The notes under the pieces were generated by a model. It was not told where the DNA came from, searched no databases, and saw nothing but the letters and a program-made list of their open reading frames with translations. Position numbers and translations under genes: made by a program. From Halovibrio variabilis (GTDB taxonomy: Bacteria; Pseudomonadota; Gammaproteobacteria; Pseudomonadales; Halomonadaceae), in NCBI RefSeq assembly GCF_007991175.1, contig NZ_BJXV01000006.1, positions 62,001 to 126,000 on the forward strand: a stretch of DNA of 64,000 bases, in the 5' to 3' direction. Numbering within the stretch: the first letter of the stretch is position 1; the number at the start of each line of letters is the position of its first letter. Positions 1 to 9,830 of this stretch are shown in pieces.

Positions 1-950
1 CGTTTGCGTGCAGCCCGCATGACGGCACTGCGAGCACGAGGATTGGCATCCACTTCAACATCACTCGGCCGCACGCCTTTGCCCAGCGCTTCTAGCCGCC
101 GATTCAATTGATCGTCGCGAATAGGCACCCCGCGCGGCAGATGGGTATCACCGCGGACATGGTAACGGATAAAGCGCTTCACGCGACGGTCTTCGAGCGA
201 ATGGAAACTGATCACCACGAGATGCCCGCCGGGGGCGAGTGCCTCCAAGGCAGCATCCAGCGCACTGTCTAACTGCTCAAGCTCGGCATTAACAAAAATA
301 CGCAGCCCTTGGAACGCCTTGGTGGCCGGGTGACGACCCTTTTCCCACGCTGGGTGGGCTACCTTGAGCACTTCAGCCAGGTCCACCGTATGGGTGAACG
401 GCTTTTCGACCCGGCGAGTCACCACGGCGCGGGCGAGACGCTTGGCGTAGCGCTCTTCACCGTAGGTTTTAAACACGTAGGCAATGTCTGACTCGCTGGC
501 CCGCGCCAGGAAGTCAGCAACGCTCTGGCCTTGGGTTGGGTCCATGCGCATGTCCAGCGGGCCATCGCGCATAAAGCTGAAGCCGCGCTCGGGATCATCA
601 AGCTGGGGGGAAGAAACGCCAACATCAAGCAGCACACCGGAAAGCTGACCGAACACGCCTTGCTCACGGGCAAACTCGCCAAGTTGCGCAAACTCACGCT
701 GGGCAATCTGGAAGCGCGAATCGTCTATCGCAGCGGCCGCCTCAATCGCCTGAGGGTCGCGATCCATGGCGAGCAGCTGGCCTTGGGCATCCAAACGATC
801 AAGAATTAGCCGTGAGTGCCCGCCTCTGCCGAAGGTTCCGTCTAGATAAATGCCTTGAGCATCGTGAACCAAGGCATCGACAGCCCCTTCCAGGAGTACG
901 CTGGTATGGCGAAAGCGGGAAGCAACCTGTTCAGCGTCAGCAGACGGCAT
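1..950 (-). CDS. rsmH: 16S rRNA (cytosine1402-N4)-methyltransferase RsmH, 3' end cut by window edge
   Basis: SAM-dependent enzyme that methylates N4 of C1402 in 16S rRNA in the ribosomal P site. The ATG is at 948-950 on the minus strand and about 316 codons are open to the left edge without a stop. The SAM-binding motif [10 protein letters not shown] (about residues 37-46) and the late [12 protein letters not shown] segment match the family; E. coli RsmH is 313 aa, so only a few C-terminal residues should be missing. It would be the first gene of the dcw division/cell-wall cluster continuing left. The usual preceding gene mraZ is absent: rnpB lies directly upstream. A weak -10 (TATATT, plus strand 967-972) sits only about 17 bases before the ATG. 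Confidence 0.96.
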   Translation of the reverse strand, partial: MPSADAEQVASRFRHTSVLLEGAVDALVHDAQGIYLDGTFGRGGHSRLILDRLDAQGQLLAMDRDPQAIEAAAAIDDSRFQIAQREFAQLGEFAREQGVFGQLSGVLLDVGVSSPQLDDPERGFSFMRDGPLDMRMDPTQGQSVADFLARASESDIAYVFKTYGEERYAKRLARAVVTRRVEKPFTHTVDLAEVLKVAHPAWEKGRHPATKAFQGLRIFVNAELEQLDSALDAALEALAPGGHLVVISFHSLEDRRVKRFIRYHVRGDTHLPRGVPIRDDQLNRRLEALGKGVRPSDVEVDANPRARSAVMRAARK

Positions 951-1003
951 GTTTTTCTCACACAAGAATATAAAAGACGATATCGTTAAAAATAACGCTA
1001 GAA

Positions 1004-1023
1004 AGGGCGTGCATGCACGCCCT
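1004..1023 (-). terminator. Likely rnpB terminator (20-base perfect palindrome)
   Basis: A self-complementary stretch centred on GTGCATGCAC follows the 3' end of rnpB. On the minus strand it is followed by a T-rich but interrupted tail (TTTCT...TTATTTTT). The tail is imperfect, so some readthrough into rsmH is possible, and this matters because only about 50 bases separate it from the rsmH start. Confidence 0.65.
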
Positions 1024-1030
1024 GAAAGGA

Positions 1031-1404
<374 letters not shown>

Positions 1405-1435
1405 GCGGCAAGCATACCAGCGCCCTCGATTTGCC

Positions 1436-2293
1436 TCAATGGTCACCTTTGATTGCTTGCAAACGAGCGTACCAAGTCTGCTTGCGACCGCCGAGCATTC
1501 GCGCGGCAATCGCAGCGCCCTGTTTAACGCCAACCCCCTCGGCCAACAGTGTTTCTAGCAAGGCATCTGCTGATATAGCCTGATGCTCGCTCTGCTCGAC
1601 CGGTGGCGCGCCAGCGACGATCACCACAAATTCGCCGCGGGCTTGATTCGGATCAGCCGTCAACTGCGCCAATAACGATGCAGGCGTGCCGTGCAAAAAC
1701 GTTTCGAAGGTTTTGGTTAGCTCTCGGGCCAATACCACATCGCGATCCGCCATTTGCTCTTGCAACGCTTCAAGCGTGTGCACGATACGGTGGGGGGACT
1801 CATAAAACACCAGCGTCTCTTCGCGGGCTTTCCAACCGTCTAACGCTTGGCGGCGCGCGCCGGGTTTAGCGGGTAGAAAACCGGCAAATACAAAGCGGTC
1901 TGTCGGCAAGCCCGCGCCCGATAAAGCGGTAATCAACGCACAGGGGCCTGGAATAGGCACAATATGGCGATTGCGTGCGCGCAGCTCGCGCACCAATACA
2001 AAGCCAGGGTCGCTAATTAACGGCGTTCCGGCATCGCTGATCAGGGCAATATCTTCACCGGCGGCGAGATAACTATCGAGCGTATCCACACGGCGTGCTT
2101 CATTATGCTCGTGCAGTGAGAGCATGGGCTTGTTGAGCCCCAAGTGCGCTAACAAGCGTCCGCTATGGCGGGTATCTTCAGCCGCAATCCGCGTTACTTG
2201 CCCTAACACCCGAGCGGCACGCGCGGTTAAGTCGTCCAAATTCCCAATTGGCGTGGCAACCACGTACAATGTGCCCGGATTATGATCTGTCAT
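1436..2293 (-). CDS. rsmI: 16S rRNA (cytidine1402-2'-O)-methyltransferase RsmI
   Basis: Methylates the 2'-O of C1402 in 16S rRNA, the same nucleotide RsmH modifies on N4, giving m4Cm1402. The 285-aa product begins with the family N-terminus (GTLYVVATPIGNLDDLT), then AAEDTRHS and SDAGTPLISDPG typical of the tetrapyrrole methylase fold. Length matches the family (E. coli 286). The start at 2293 is preceded on the minus strand by a GAGAG ribosome-binding sequence that itself lies in the first copy of an 18-base tandem repeat (2297-2368). It is divergent from lpoA and upstream of rnpB on the same strand. Confidence 0.97.
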   Translation of the reverse strand: MTDHNPGTLYVVATPIGNLDDLTARAARVLGQVTRIAAEDTRHSGRLLAHLGLNKPMLSLHEHNEARRVDTLDSYLAAGEDIALISDAGTPLISDPGFVLVRELRARNRHIVPIPGPCALITALSGAGLPTDRFVFAGFLPAKPGARRQALDGWKAREETLVFYESPHRIVHTLEALQEQMADRDVVLARELTKTFETFLHGTPASLLAQLTADPNQARGEFVVIVAGAPPVEQSEHQAISADALLETLLAEGVGVKQGAAIAARMLGGRKQTWYARLQAIKGDH

Positions 2294-2296
2294 TAT

Positions 2297-2368
2297 TGAC
2301 TCTCAATTCGTTGATGACTTTCAGTTCGTTAATGACTTTCAATTCGTTAATGACTCTCGATTCGTTGG
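2297..2368. repeat. Tandem repeat, four 18-base copies between rsmI and lpoA
   Basis: Four head-to-tail copies (2297-2314, 2315-2332, 2333-2350, 2351-2368) with consensus TGACTTTCAATTCGTTAA. Each copy differs from consensus by up to about four bases. The array fills the 5' leader of rsmI on the minus strand and the upstream region of lpoA on the plus strand. On the plus strand the period (six codons) keeps a frame open: an ORF at 2314-2451 (45 codons) encodes MTFSSL-MTFNSL-MTLDSL, then a Cys-rich tail, and its TAA overlaps the lpoA Shine-Dalgarno AAGGAAGG. Whether it is translated is unknown; no good ribosome-binding site precedes it. Confidence 0.9.
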
Positions 2369-2461
2369 TGGCTTGCTCGGCCGGTGCGCTATGCTTGTGC
2401 CGTGGCACCGTCAATCGCTGGCAAACAGCGACAGCGCAAATGGAAACCTAAGGAAGGATAC

Positions 2462-3982
2462 ATGAAACAGTCATTACGTGGCTTACTCGCCGCTGCCCTC
2501 ATGGCATTTCTCGTTGCTGGCTGTGCGATGCAGTCGCCTAGCGTGGTGGATCGTGTGCCCGATGAAGACCCTGGCCAGCTACTCAGCCAGGCGGAGCAGC
2601 AAGCGCCGGAGCAAGCCGCCAGAACGCGCCTGGAAGCTGCCAATATCCTTGCCCGCCAGGGGCAGCGCGATAACGCGTTCGACACCGCCAGTGGCATTGA
2701 TGAAAGCCTGCTATCAGAGCCTGACCGTGTGCGCTGGGCCTTGCTGTTTTCCGAACTTGCGCGCGCCTTAGACGAGCCGCGCGCCGTACTGCGGGCGACA
2801 CAGGTGCTCGATGACGAACTGCCGATGCAAGCCAATCAGCAAGAGAGGCTTGCCGAGCGTCAGCGCTGGGCCCGCGACGCACTGGATCAGCCCAGCGCGG
2901 TCAGCATCGCGCTGCCCGAGCTTGAAGGGCAAGATATTCGCCGTATCGTGGTTGCGTTGCCCGAATCAGGACCGCTTAGCAGCGTTGCCAATACGATTGC
3001 CACGGCCATGCGTCAGCACCATGAGGTTACCGGCGACAATGTCGAGCTCAGCTTTCTAGACGCCTCACGCTACTCAACGGACGAGCTGTATGATCGCGCA
3101 CAGCAAATGAACGCGCAGCTAATTATCGGCCCGTTAGCCAAAGACCAAGTCACCCAGCTGGAACAGCGCGCCAGCGTGCCGCTTCCCACGCTAGCGCTTA
3201 ACTATGGTAGCGGTGACAGCAATCAGGCCCAGCGGCTGTTCCAGTACGGCCTGTCGGCGGAAGACGAGGCCCGCCAAGCCGCTCAGCGCGCCTGGCAGGA
3301 TGGTCAACGCCAAATGTCCGTGATGGTGCCCGATAATGACTGGGGCCGCCGGGTAGGCGAAGCCTTTTGGAATGAGTGGCAACGCCAAGGCGGTGAGATT
3401 ACCAATGCCGTGCGCTACAACCCTGAAAGCTCGGTTGCCAATGCCGTTCAAACCGCCCTCAACGTTAGCGGTGACCGCGCCCGGCTGGGCAATATAGACG
3501 CGCTGTTTCTGCTCGCCCTGCCTGAGTACGCGCGTCAGGTGCCGCCTACCATGGACTACTACTACGCACCTGATCTCCCCATTTATGCCACCTCACATTT
3601 ACACGAAGGGCGCCTGCAAACTCGCCTTGACCAAGATCTGAACGACGTGATGTTTATGGATATTCCCTGGCAAATCCCCGACGCGGCCGTGGGTGGCGAA
3701 GAAGCACTGCCCTTCGCAGCGACCTACCAGCGTTTACGCGACGAATCCGACGCCTCCATGTTCCGCCTAATGGCAATGGGCGTGGATGCTTACGAACTGG
3801 CCATCCGCCTCTCCAACCTCGACGAACTGAACGGTCTGAATGGTAGCACCGGCACCCTCTCTCTCAACGGTGACGGGCGCATTTACCGCGAACTGCCCTG
3901 GGCAAAATTTCAAAACGGCGTCCCTGCGCCTATTTTAATACCCCTCCCCGCGGATACGGCCCAGGAAAGCAGTGACGAATAA
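2462..3982 (+). CDS. lpoA: Penicillin-binding protein activator lipoprotein LpoA (YraM)
   Basis: Outer-membrane lipoprotein that activates the peptidoglycan synthase PBP1A through the periplasm. The 506-aa product has a lipoprotein signal with lipobox VAGC (Cys21; +2 residue Ala, so outer-membrane sorting is expected), a helical N-terminal TPR-like region to about residue 170, and a C-terminal substrate-binding-protein-like domain (IALPESGPLSSVANTIATAM onward). The start at 2462 is chosen over an upstream in-frame ATG (2384) because it has a strong AAGGAAGG site and begins the signal peptide. It is shorter than E. coli LpoA (678 aa), mainly in the N-terminal helical part. First gene of lpoA-yraN-gmhA-dolP. 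Confidence 0.93.
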   Translation: MKQSLRGLLAAALMAFLVAGCAMQSPSVVDRVPDEDPGQLLSQAEQQAPEQAARTRLEAANILARQGQRDNAFDTASGIDESLLSEPDRVRWALLFSELARALDEPRAVLRATQVLDDELPMQANQQERLAERQRWARDALDQPSAVSIALPELEGQDIRRIVVALPESGPLSSVANTIATAMRQHHEVTGDNVELSFLDASRYSTDELYDRAQQMNAQLIIGPLAKDQVTQLEQRASVPLPTLALNYGSGDSNQAQRLFQYGLSAEDEARQAAQRAWQDGQRQMSVMVPDNDWGRRVGEAFWNEWQRQGGEITNAVRYNPESSVANAVQTALNVSGDRARLGNIDALFLLALPEYARQVPPTMDYYYAPDLPIYATSHLHEGRLQTRLDQDLNDVMFMDIPWQIPDAAVGGEEALPFAATYQRLRDESDASMFRLMAMGVDAYELAIRLSNLDELNGLNGSTGTLSLNGDGRIYRELPWAKFQNGVPAPILIPLPADTAQESSDE

Positions 3983-4343
3983 CGCCCGTACCGCTAGGGC
4001 TCGCGGTGCTGCCATTGAGCAAGTCGCCGCTGAATGGCTATGTCAGCGGGGCCTCACCCTCATTGCGCAGAACCATCACGTCAAGGGCGGTGAGCTTGAC
4101 TTGGTGATGCGCGATGACGATATTCTTGTGTTTGTTGAGGTCAAACATCGTACCACTGCGCGTTACGGACACCCGCTGGAAACCATCACCTATCAAAAGC
4201 AACAACGCCTGGTGCGGGCGGCCAGCTTATATCTTGCCCGCGGAGGGCTTTCATCACCCTGCCGCTTTGATATCCTGGCGATTATTGGCAAGCCGCCTGA
4301 TCTCGACTTTCACTGGGTAAAAGCCGCTTTTGACGCCTTTTGA
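3972..4343 (+). CDS. yraN: UPF0102 family protein YraN (predicted endonuclease-like fold)
   Basis: Small 123-aa protein of the YraN family, whose function is not established. The conserved restriction-endonuclease-like motifs are visible: GxxAExxA near the N-terminus, GGELDLVMRDDDILVFVEVKHR with the D and E-V-K catalytic-type residues, and HPLETITYQKQQRL. The start is a GTG at 3972 that overlaps the lpoA 3' end by 11 bases, so translation is likely coupled. Its place after lpoA and before a SIS-domain gene is the usual gammaproteobacterial order. Confidence 0.93.
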   Translation: MTNNARTARARGAAIEQVAAEWLCQRGLTLIAQNHHVKGGELDLVMRDDDILVFVEVKHRTTARYGHPLETITYQKQQRLVRAASLYLARGGLSSPCRFDILAIIGKPPDLDFHWVKAAFDAF

Positions 4344-4353
4344 GACTATTTAA

Positions 4354-4971
<618 letters not shown>

Positions 4972-5025
4972 GCGCCTATCGGCCCTGTTCAACTGCGTCA
5001 CCACTTACATTAAGGAGTCATACCG

Positions 5026-5598
5026 ATGACCCAACGCCTCTCCTCTCGTGGCCTAATCGCCGTCGCGCTTTGTGCGGCCCTCTTTATCAGCGGCTGTGCC
5101 AACAACTCAGCGTCCAACCCGTCCAACTACGCCCAGCGTAGCGAAGACGTTGAGGCCATTGATGCAACCATTGAGCGCGAGGTGGAAAGCGCACTGAAAC
5201 GTGCCGACGCGCGGCTAGGCGATGCCCGCATCCGCGCTCATAGCTTCGATGGCGTTGTGCTACTGGTGGGCCAGGTGCCCAGCGAGGAACTGCGCGACAT
5301 GGCCGGCAACGTCACCAGCAACTTGCGCGGCGTTGACCGGGTTCATAATGAACTGACCATCGCCGCCCGCCTGCCCGCTACTCAGCGCCTCGCCGATACG
5401 TGGTTAACCACCAATGTGATCAGCCAGTTAGCTACGAATGACCGCATCGACTCCTCCAAAATAAAAGTCACCACTGAAAATGCCAGCGTTTATCTAATGG
5501 GCCGCGTTAGCCGTGAAGAGGCGGACCGTATCGTCAATGCAGCCTCTGCTGTAGGCGGCGTACAGCGCATTGTTAAGGTGTTTGAGTACCTCGACTGA
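5026..5598 (+). CDS. dolP: BON-domain outer-membrane lipoprotein DolP (YraP)
   Basis: 190-aa lipoprotein with lipobox ISGC (Cys24) followed by two BON domains (about residues 45-115 and 120-190). Each has the family pattern of a short helix, a V-x-L-x-G strand (VVLLVGQV, VYLMGRV) and a final V-x-x-V (VDRVHNEL, VQRIVKVF). DolP binds anionic phospholipid in the outer membrane, localises to division sites and supports outer-membrane integrity. A TAAGGAG site precedes the ATG. Last gene of the lpoA group; a strong bidirectional hairpin follows. Confidence 0.94.
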   Translation: MTQRLSSRGLIAVALCAALFISGCANNSASNPSNYAQRSEDVEAIDATIEREVESALKRADARLGDARIRAHSFDGVVLLVGQVPSEELRDMAGNVTSNLRGVDRVHNELTIAARLPATQRLADTWLTTNVISQLATNDRIDSSKIKVTTENASVYLMGRVSREEADRIVNAASAVGGVQRIVKVFEYLD

Positions 5599-5601
5599 AT
5601 T

Positions 5602-5637
5602 AAAAAAGCCTCGCTCTTATCAGAGCGAGGCTTTTTA
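5602..5637. terminator. Bidirectional terminator between dolP and sspB
   Basis: Hairpin GCCTCGCTCT-TATC-AGAGCGAGGC (5608-5631) flanked by an A-run on the left and a T-run on the right, so it works as a Rho-independent terminator for dolP (plus) and sspB (minus), which converge here. Confidence 0.92.
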
Positions 5638-5656
5638 TTGTGCCGCATCAGGCGTT

Positions 5657-6199
5657 TTACTTGACCACCCGCAGCGTCGGCTTTTTCTTCGACTTGGGGT
5701 CTTTGTCGGCTTCCGCTGAGGACGTCTTCGAATGATCACCATCCTTTGCTGTGATTGACAGCTCTGGCTTGGCTGAAGGCTCTTTCTTGCCCTTGGCTGA
5801 AGGCTCTTTCTTGGCTAAAGGCGCCGACTTACCAGAAGCATTATCTTCGTCCTCAATATCACCCGAGGACTCAGCTCCATCCTCAAGTTCAGGCTCATGG
5901 CCAAAGACCATGCCCGCGCCGTTTTCTCGAGCGTAGATAGCAATTAACGCCGGCGTGGGAATCATTACCTGCATGGGTTGCCCGCCAAAGCGCGCATTAA
6001 AGCCTATCGCCTGGTTCTCCATGAACAGATCGCGCACGGCCGTTGGTGCCACGTTCAAAACAATCTGACCATTTTGAACGAACTGGCGGGGCACCTCGAC
6101 GCCAGGCAAGGTGGCATCGACCACTACATAAGGGGTTAACTCATTGTCCAACAACCACTCATACAGTGCTCGGGCGAGATAGGGGCGACTCGATTTCAT
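5657..6199 (-). CDS. sspB: ClpXP protease specificity-enhancing factor SspB
   Basis: Adaptor that tethers ssrA-tagged peptides to ClpXP. The 180-aa product has the folded SspB domain in about the first 105 residues (SRPYLARALYEWLLDNELTPY, then IPTPALIAIYARENGAGMVF), a long charged linker, and the C-terminal ClpX-binding tail ending TLRVVK. The linker contains a 24-base direct duplication (8 residues, around KKEPSAKG) at 5768-5813. It follows sspA on the same strand, the usual pair. Confidence 0.95.
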   Translation of the reverse strand: MKSSRPYLARALYEWLLDNELTPYVVVDATLPGVEVPRQFVQNGQIVLNVAPTAVRDLFMENQAIGFNARFGGQPMQVMIPTPALIAIYARENGAGMVFGHEPELEDGAESSGDIEDEDNASGKSAPLAKKEPSAKGKKEPSAKPELSITAKDGDHSKTSSAEADKDPKSKKKPTLRVVK

Positions 6200-6266
6200 C
6201 TGGACTCCCTCCTCCTAACAAGTAAGGCTCCCCCACCTTTATCACAGGCAAAGGAGCCAAATGAAT

Positions 6267-6893
6267 TCAAGCGCGCATCTCTTTTTCACGCTCACTTAAA
6301 GATGCCTTAAACGCTTCACGCTCAAATACCCGTGACATGTAGGCCAACAGCGGCTTAACCTGTTTTTCAGGCAACTCGATGTTGAGTTCCGGCAAACGCC
6401 ACAGTACGGGCGCTAAACAGCAATCCACCAGGGTAAACTCTTCGCTCATGAAATAAGGCATATCTTCGAAAATCGGCGAGATACCAATCAAGCTTTCACG
6501 CAGCTCTTTACGCGCCTTATCCGCCTCTTTCTTACCGCCGCTGCGAATCTGATCAACCATCGGGCACCACTCGCGCTCAATACGGTGCATCCACAGCCGA
6601 CTCTGCGCGCGGGCTACGGGATAAACAGGCAACAACGGGGGATGCGGGAAACGCTCATCCAAGTACTCCATCATGACCTTGGATTCATACAGCACCAAAT
6701 CTCGATCTAACAGCGTCGGTACGCTGTTGTACGGGTTGAGGTCTGCCAACTCTTCCGGCGGTTTTTCGTCGAGCACATCGACAATATCGACGGCAACCCC
6801 CTTCTCGGCCAGCACAATGCGCACACGATGACTGAAATGATCATCACCACCTGAGTAAAAGATCATCGACGACCGCTTGGCCACAACACCCAT
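6267..6893 (-). CDS. sspA: Stringent starvation protein A (GST-fold RNA polymerase-associated protein)
   Basis: 208-aa protein with a glutathione-S-transferase fold: N-terminal thioredoxin-like domain ([24 protein letters not shown]) with [19 protein letters not shown], then an all-helical C-terminal domain. SspA binds RNA polymerase and helps in acid and starvation survival; the Cys typical of active GSTs is absent, as expected for SspA. The gene sits 67 bases upstream of sspB and downstream of petC, as in Pseudomonas. Confidence 0.95.
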   Translation of the reverse strand: MGVVAKRSSMIFYSGGDDHFSHRVRIVLAEKGVAVDIVDVLDEKPPEELADLNPYNSVPTLLDRDLVLYESKVMMEYLDERFPHPPLLPVYPVARAQSRLWMHRIEREWCPMVDQIRSGGKKEADKARKELRESLIGISPIFEDMPYFMSEEFTLVDCCLAPVLWRLPELNIELPEKQVKPLLAYMSRVFEREAFKASLSEREKEMRA

Positions 6894-6995
6894 GAAAGCA
6901 TCCTCGCATCAAAACAATCTTGGATAATAACATGCCAGCCCGCCCTTAGGGGAAGCTAGCTTGCTTTGCTTATATTGCCTTACCAACAAACAAAA

Positions 6996-7019
6996 GGCGC
7001 ACGGCTTACGCCGTGCGCC
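6996..7019 (-). terminator. Terminator after petC
   Basis: Hairpin GGCGCACGGC-TTAC-GCCGTGCGCC with a 10-base perfect stem. On the minus strand it is followed by TTTTGTTTG, so it terminates the petABC operon before sspA. Confidence 0.85.
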
Positions 7020-7043
7020 CTCTTGATCATCAGCCACTGCTAA

Positions 7044-7811
7044 TTAGTGCACATCTCGCCAGTATTCACGTTTAAGGAAGTACGCGACCACCCCGAAAAT
7101 AAAGATAAAGATCAGCACTTTAGGCGCTAATGCTTGCGCCTGCAGCTTAGAAGGCTCACCCACATAAGCCAGGAAGTTGGTCAGGTCATACACCGCTTCC
7201 TCAAACTCATCAGGCTCGAGCGCCCCCGGCTCGGTGACTTGCAGCACCTCGCACGACTGATATTTACCCGACAGAGGATCAGGCTCCTGGCCCTCGACCG
7301 GATGATCGGTTTCCGCGCAAACCATTTCCTGAACGCCTTGCAAAGGCTCCAGCACGTTAGGCATCGCCACCAACTCATACACCGTGTTGTTGACGCCTGT
7401 CGGACGGCTAGGGTCTTTATAGAAACCGAGCAAATAAGAGTAAATCCAATCGGTTCCACGCAGACGCGCCTCTAGCGTTAAATCCGGCGGCGCCGCGCCA
7501 AACCAGCTTTCTGCATCGCCGCTGTCCATGGCGATATGCATCTGATCGTTGTAGCCTAATGCCGGTGAGAAAATTAGATTTTCTTCCACCAGATCCTGAG
7601 GCATTGCCAGATCTTCAGCCGCACGGGCAAAACGCTGGTGCTCAAGCGAGTGGCAGCCCATGCAGTAGTTCACATACAGTTTCATACCGTTCTGTAAGGA
7701 AGCCTTATCGTGCAGATCAGGGTCCATCGAGTGAGACACGCTGGCGCCCCCTGCAGCCATCGCGGTTACTGGCACTATCGCGAAAAGTAGTGCTAATAGA
7801 TGCTTTTTCAT
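7044..7811 (-). CDS. petC: Cytochrome c1 of the bc1 complex
   Basis: Membrane-anchored c-type cytochrome that takes electrons from the Rieske protein and passes them to cytochrome c. The 255-aa product has a cleavable signal peptide (cut after about AMAA), one CxxCH haem site (C50-M-G-C53-H54), and a C-terminal membrane anchor (VLIFIFIFGVVAYFLKREYW) with a positively charged end. Its ATG overlaps the petB stop by one base (TAATG), indicating translational coupling. Last gene of petABC. Confidence 0.97.
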   Translation of the reverse strand: MKKHLLALLFAIVPVTAMAAGGASVSHSMDPDLHDKASLQNGMKLYVNYCMGCHSLEHQRFARAAEDLAMPQDLVEENLIFSPALGYNDQMHIAMDSGDAESWFGAAPPDLTLEARLRGTDWIYSYLLGFYKDPSRPTGVNNTVYELVAMPNVLEPLQGVQEMVCAETDHPVEGQEPDPLSGKYQSCEVLQVTEPGALEPDEFEEAVYDLTNFLAYVGEPSKLQAQALAPKVLIFIFIFGVVAYFLKREYWRDVH

Positions 7812-9070
7812 TAGCCAGTCACCCTTTCCGGAAGAGGTTTAGTCTTCTCTAGCCTGGTGTAGAAAGGCATCAAGACGAAGTAGGCGAAGTAGACGACGGT
7901 GCACACCTGCGCAAGAAGGGTTCGCCCTTCAGTCGATGGCAACACACCCAAGATGCCCAGAATCACGAAGCTGATGGCAAACAGCAGCAGCATGGTTTTA
8001 GAGATCCAGCCTTTATAGCGCATGGAGCGTACCGGGCTGCGATCAAGCCACGGCAGAACGAACAGCACCGCGATAGCGCCGCCCATAAATATGACCCCCA
8101 AGAACTTGGCGTCTAAGCCAAACACCGAGAAAGTAATCGCACGCAAAATGGCGTAGAACGGCGTAAAGTACCAGACAGGCGCAATGTGATCCGGCGTTTT
8201 CAGCGGGTTAGCCGGCTCAAAGTTGGGCTTCTCAATGAAGTAGCCGCCCCCTTCCGGGAAATAGAACACCACCACGCAGAATACAAACAGGAAGATCGCA
8301 ATGCCCACTAGGTCTTTAACCGTGTAGTAGGGGTGAAACGCAATACCATCCAGCGGTTTACCGGTTTCATCCTTTTTCTGCTTGATATCGATACCGTCTG
8401 GGTTATTAGAACCCACTTCGTGAAGGGCAATAATGTGCAGCACCACAAGCGCTAGAATCACGATTGGTAACGCCACCACGTGCAGCGCAAAGAAACGGTT
8501 AAGGGTAATGCCGGTAATCAGGAAGTCACCACGCACCCACTGCGCCAAATCGGGGCCAATAGCCGGAATAGCGGAGAACAGTGAGATAATGACCTGAGCG
8601 CCCCAGTAGGACATCTGCCCCCATGGCAGCAGGTAGCCCATAAAGGCTTCCGCCATGAGTGCCAGATAAATGGTCATACCAAATATCCACACCAGTTCGC
8701 GAGGCGCCTTGTAAGAGCCATATAATAGCCCGCGGAACATATGCATATAAATGACGACAAAGAAGGCAGACGCGCCTGTCGTGTGCATATAGCGAATCAG
8801 CCAACCCCACTCGACATCACGCATGATGTACTCAATGGAGTCAAAAGCACCTTCTGCGGAAGGGTTATAGCTCATGGTAAGCCATACGCCCGTCAGTATC
8901 TGATTGACGAGCGCCAGCATCGCTAGCACGCCAAACAGATAGAAGAAGTTAAAATTCTTCGGTGCGTAGTACTTTGTCAGATGATCTTGCATCATCTGAG
9001 TAGCAGGAAAGCGGTCGTCTACCCAGCGCATGATGCCGCTTTCTGCTTTGGCTTTATTGGGATTGGCCAT
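7811..9070 (-). CDS. petB: Cytochrome b of the bc1 complex
   Basis: Polytopic 419-aa subunit carrying the two b haems and both quinone sites. It has the eight-helix layout of full-length bacterial cytochrome b, with the helix-B and helix-D histidines (e.g. RYMHTTGASAFFVVIYMHMF and FFALHVVALP). The Qo-site motif, classically PEWY, reads PVWY here (residues 298-301). The start overlaps the petA stop by one base (TGATG). Operon petA-petB-petC. Confidence 0.98.
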   Translation of the reverse strand: MANPNKAKAESGIMRWVDDRFPATQMMQDHLTKYYAPKNFNFFYLFGVLAMLALVNQILTGVWLTMSYNPSAEGAFDSIEYIMRDVEWGWLIRYMHTTGASAFFVVIYMHMFRGLLYGSYKAPRELVWIFGMTIYLALMAEAFMGYLLPWGQMSYWGAQVIISLFSAIPAIGPDLAQWVRGDFLITGITLNRFFALHVVALPIVILALVVLHIIALHEVGSNNPDGIDIKQKKDETGKPLDGIAFHPYYTVKDLVGIAIFLFVFCVVVFYFPEGGGYFIEKPNFEPANPLKTPDHIAPVWYFTPFYAILRAITFSVFGLDAKFLGVIFMGGAIAVLFVLPWLDRSPVRSMRYKGWISKTMLLLFAISFVILGILGVLPSTEGRTLLAQVCTVVYFAYFVLMPFYTRLEKTKPLPERVTG

Positions 9071-9669
9071 CAGGCAGTCTCCTCATCTTCGCCCACCACG
9101 ATGATGTCATCGTTTTCAAAGCGATAGGGTGGCACCTCAAGGTTGGTCGGCGCGGGGACGTTACTAAACACGCGACCCGCCAGATCAAAGCGCGACCCAT
9201 GACAAGGACAGAAGAAACCACCCGGCCAGTTATCAACGCCCACACCTTCTGCATCAGGCTCTGGCCGGAAAAGCGGCGAACAGCCCAGGTGGGTACAGAT
9301 ACCAATTAACACGCCGATTTCTGGTCTAATGGAGCGCAATTCACTGGTCACGTACACTGGCTGCTGCGGCACCTCTGAATCAGGATCCGCCAAGCTATCG
9401 GCATTCAGAGCTTCAGTGCGCTCAATCATCTCCGGTGTGCGGTTGATGATCCATATAGGACGACCACGCCATTCCACAGTCATGCGCTGCCCTGGTTCAA
9501 GCCTGGATATATCCGCCTGAACGGGAGCACCCGCCGCTCTTGCCCTGGCACTAGGCTGCCAAGAAGCCACAAAGGGGACCGCAACCCCGACAGCGCCCAC
9601 CGCACCCACAACAGAGGTGGCGCCTACAAGGAAACGGCGTCGGCCTTTGTTTATGCCGTTATCTGCCAT
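9070..9669 (-). CDS. petA: Rieske iron-sulfur subunit of the bc1 complex
   Basis: 199-aa membrane-anchored 2Fe-2S protein. The N-terminus has a twin-arginine signal (GRRRFLVGA, residues 9-17) continuing into the membrane anchor, and the cluster ligands are in CTHLGC (C125, H127, C130) and CPCHGS (C154, C156, H157). It accepts an electron from quinol at the Qo site of PetB and moves it to cytochrome c1. First gene of petABC; about 209 bases separate it from rpsI, including the rpsI terminator and its own presumed promoter. Confidence 0.97.
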   Translation of the reverse strand: MADNGINKGRRRFLVGATSVVGAVGAVGVAVPFVASWQPSARARAAGAPVQADISRLEPGQRMTVEWRGRPIWIINRTPEMIERTEALNADSLADPDSEVPQQPVYVTSELRSIRPEIGVLIGICTHLGCSPLFRPEPDAEGVGVDNWPGGFFCPCHGSRFDLAGRVFSNVPAPTNLEVPPYRFENDDIIVVGEDEETA

Positions 9670-9830
9670 TTAAGGTTTCTCCCATCAGCTTACCCGTTCC
9701 GCCACAAAAGGTGTCTGCGGCGACGAATATTAATTACGCTCTATGGTAAAAAAACTAAGCGCTGTGCACAAGAACAACCGCCCGTGACCATAGTGGTAAC
9801 AGCAATATAGTTTTTTGATATTCCAATAAA

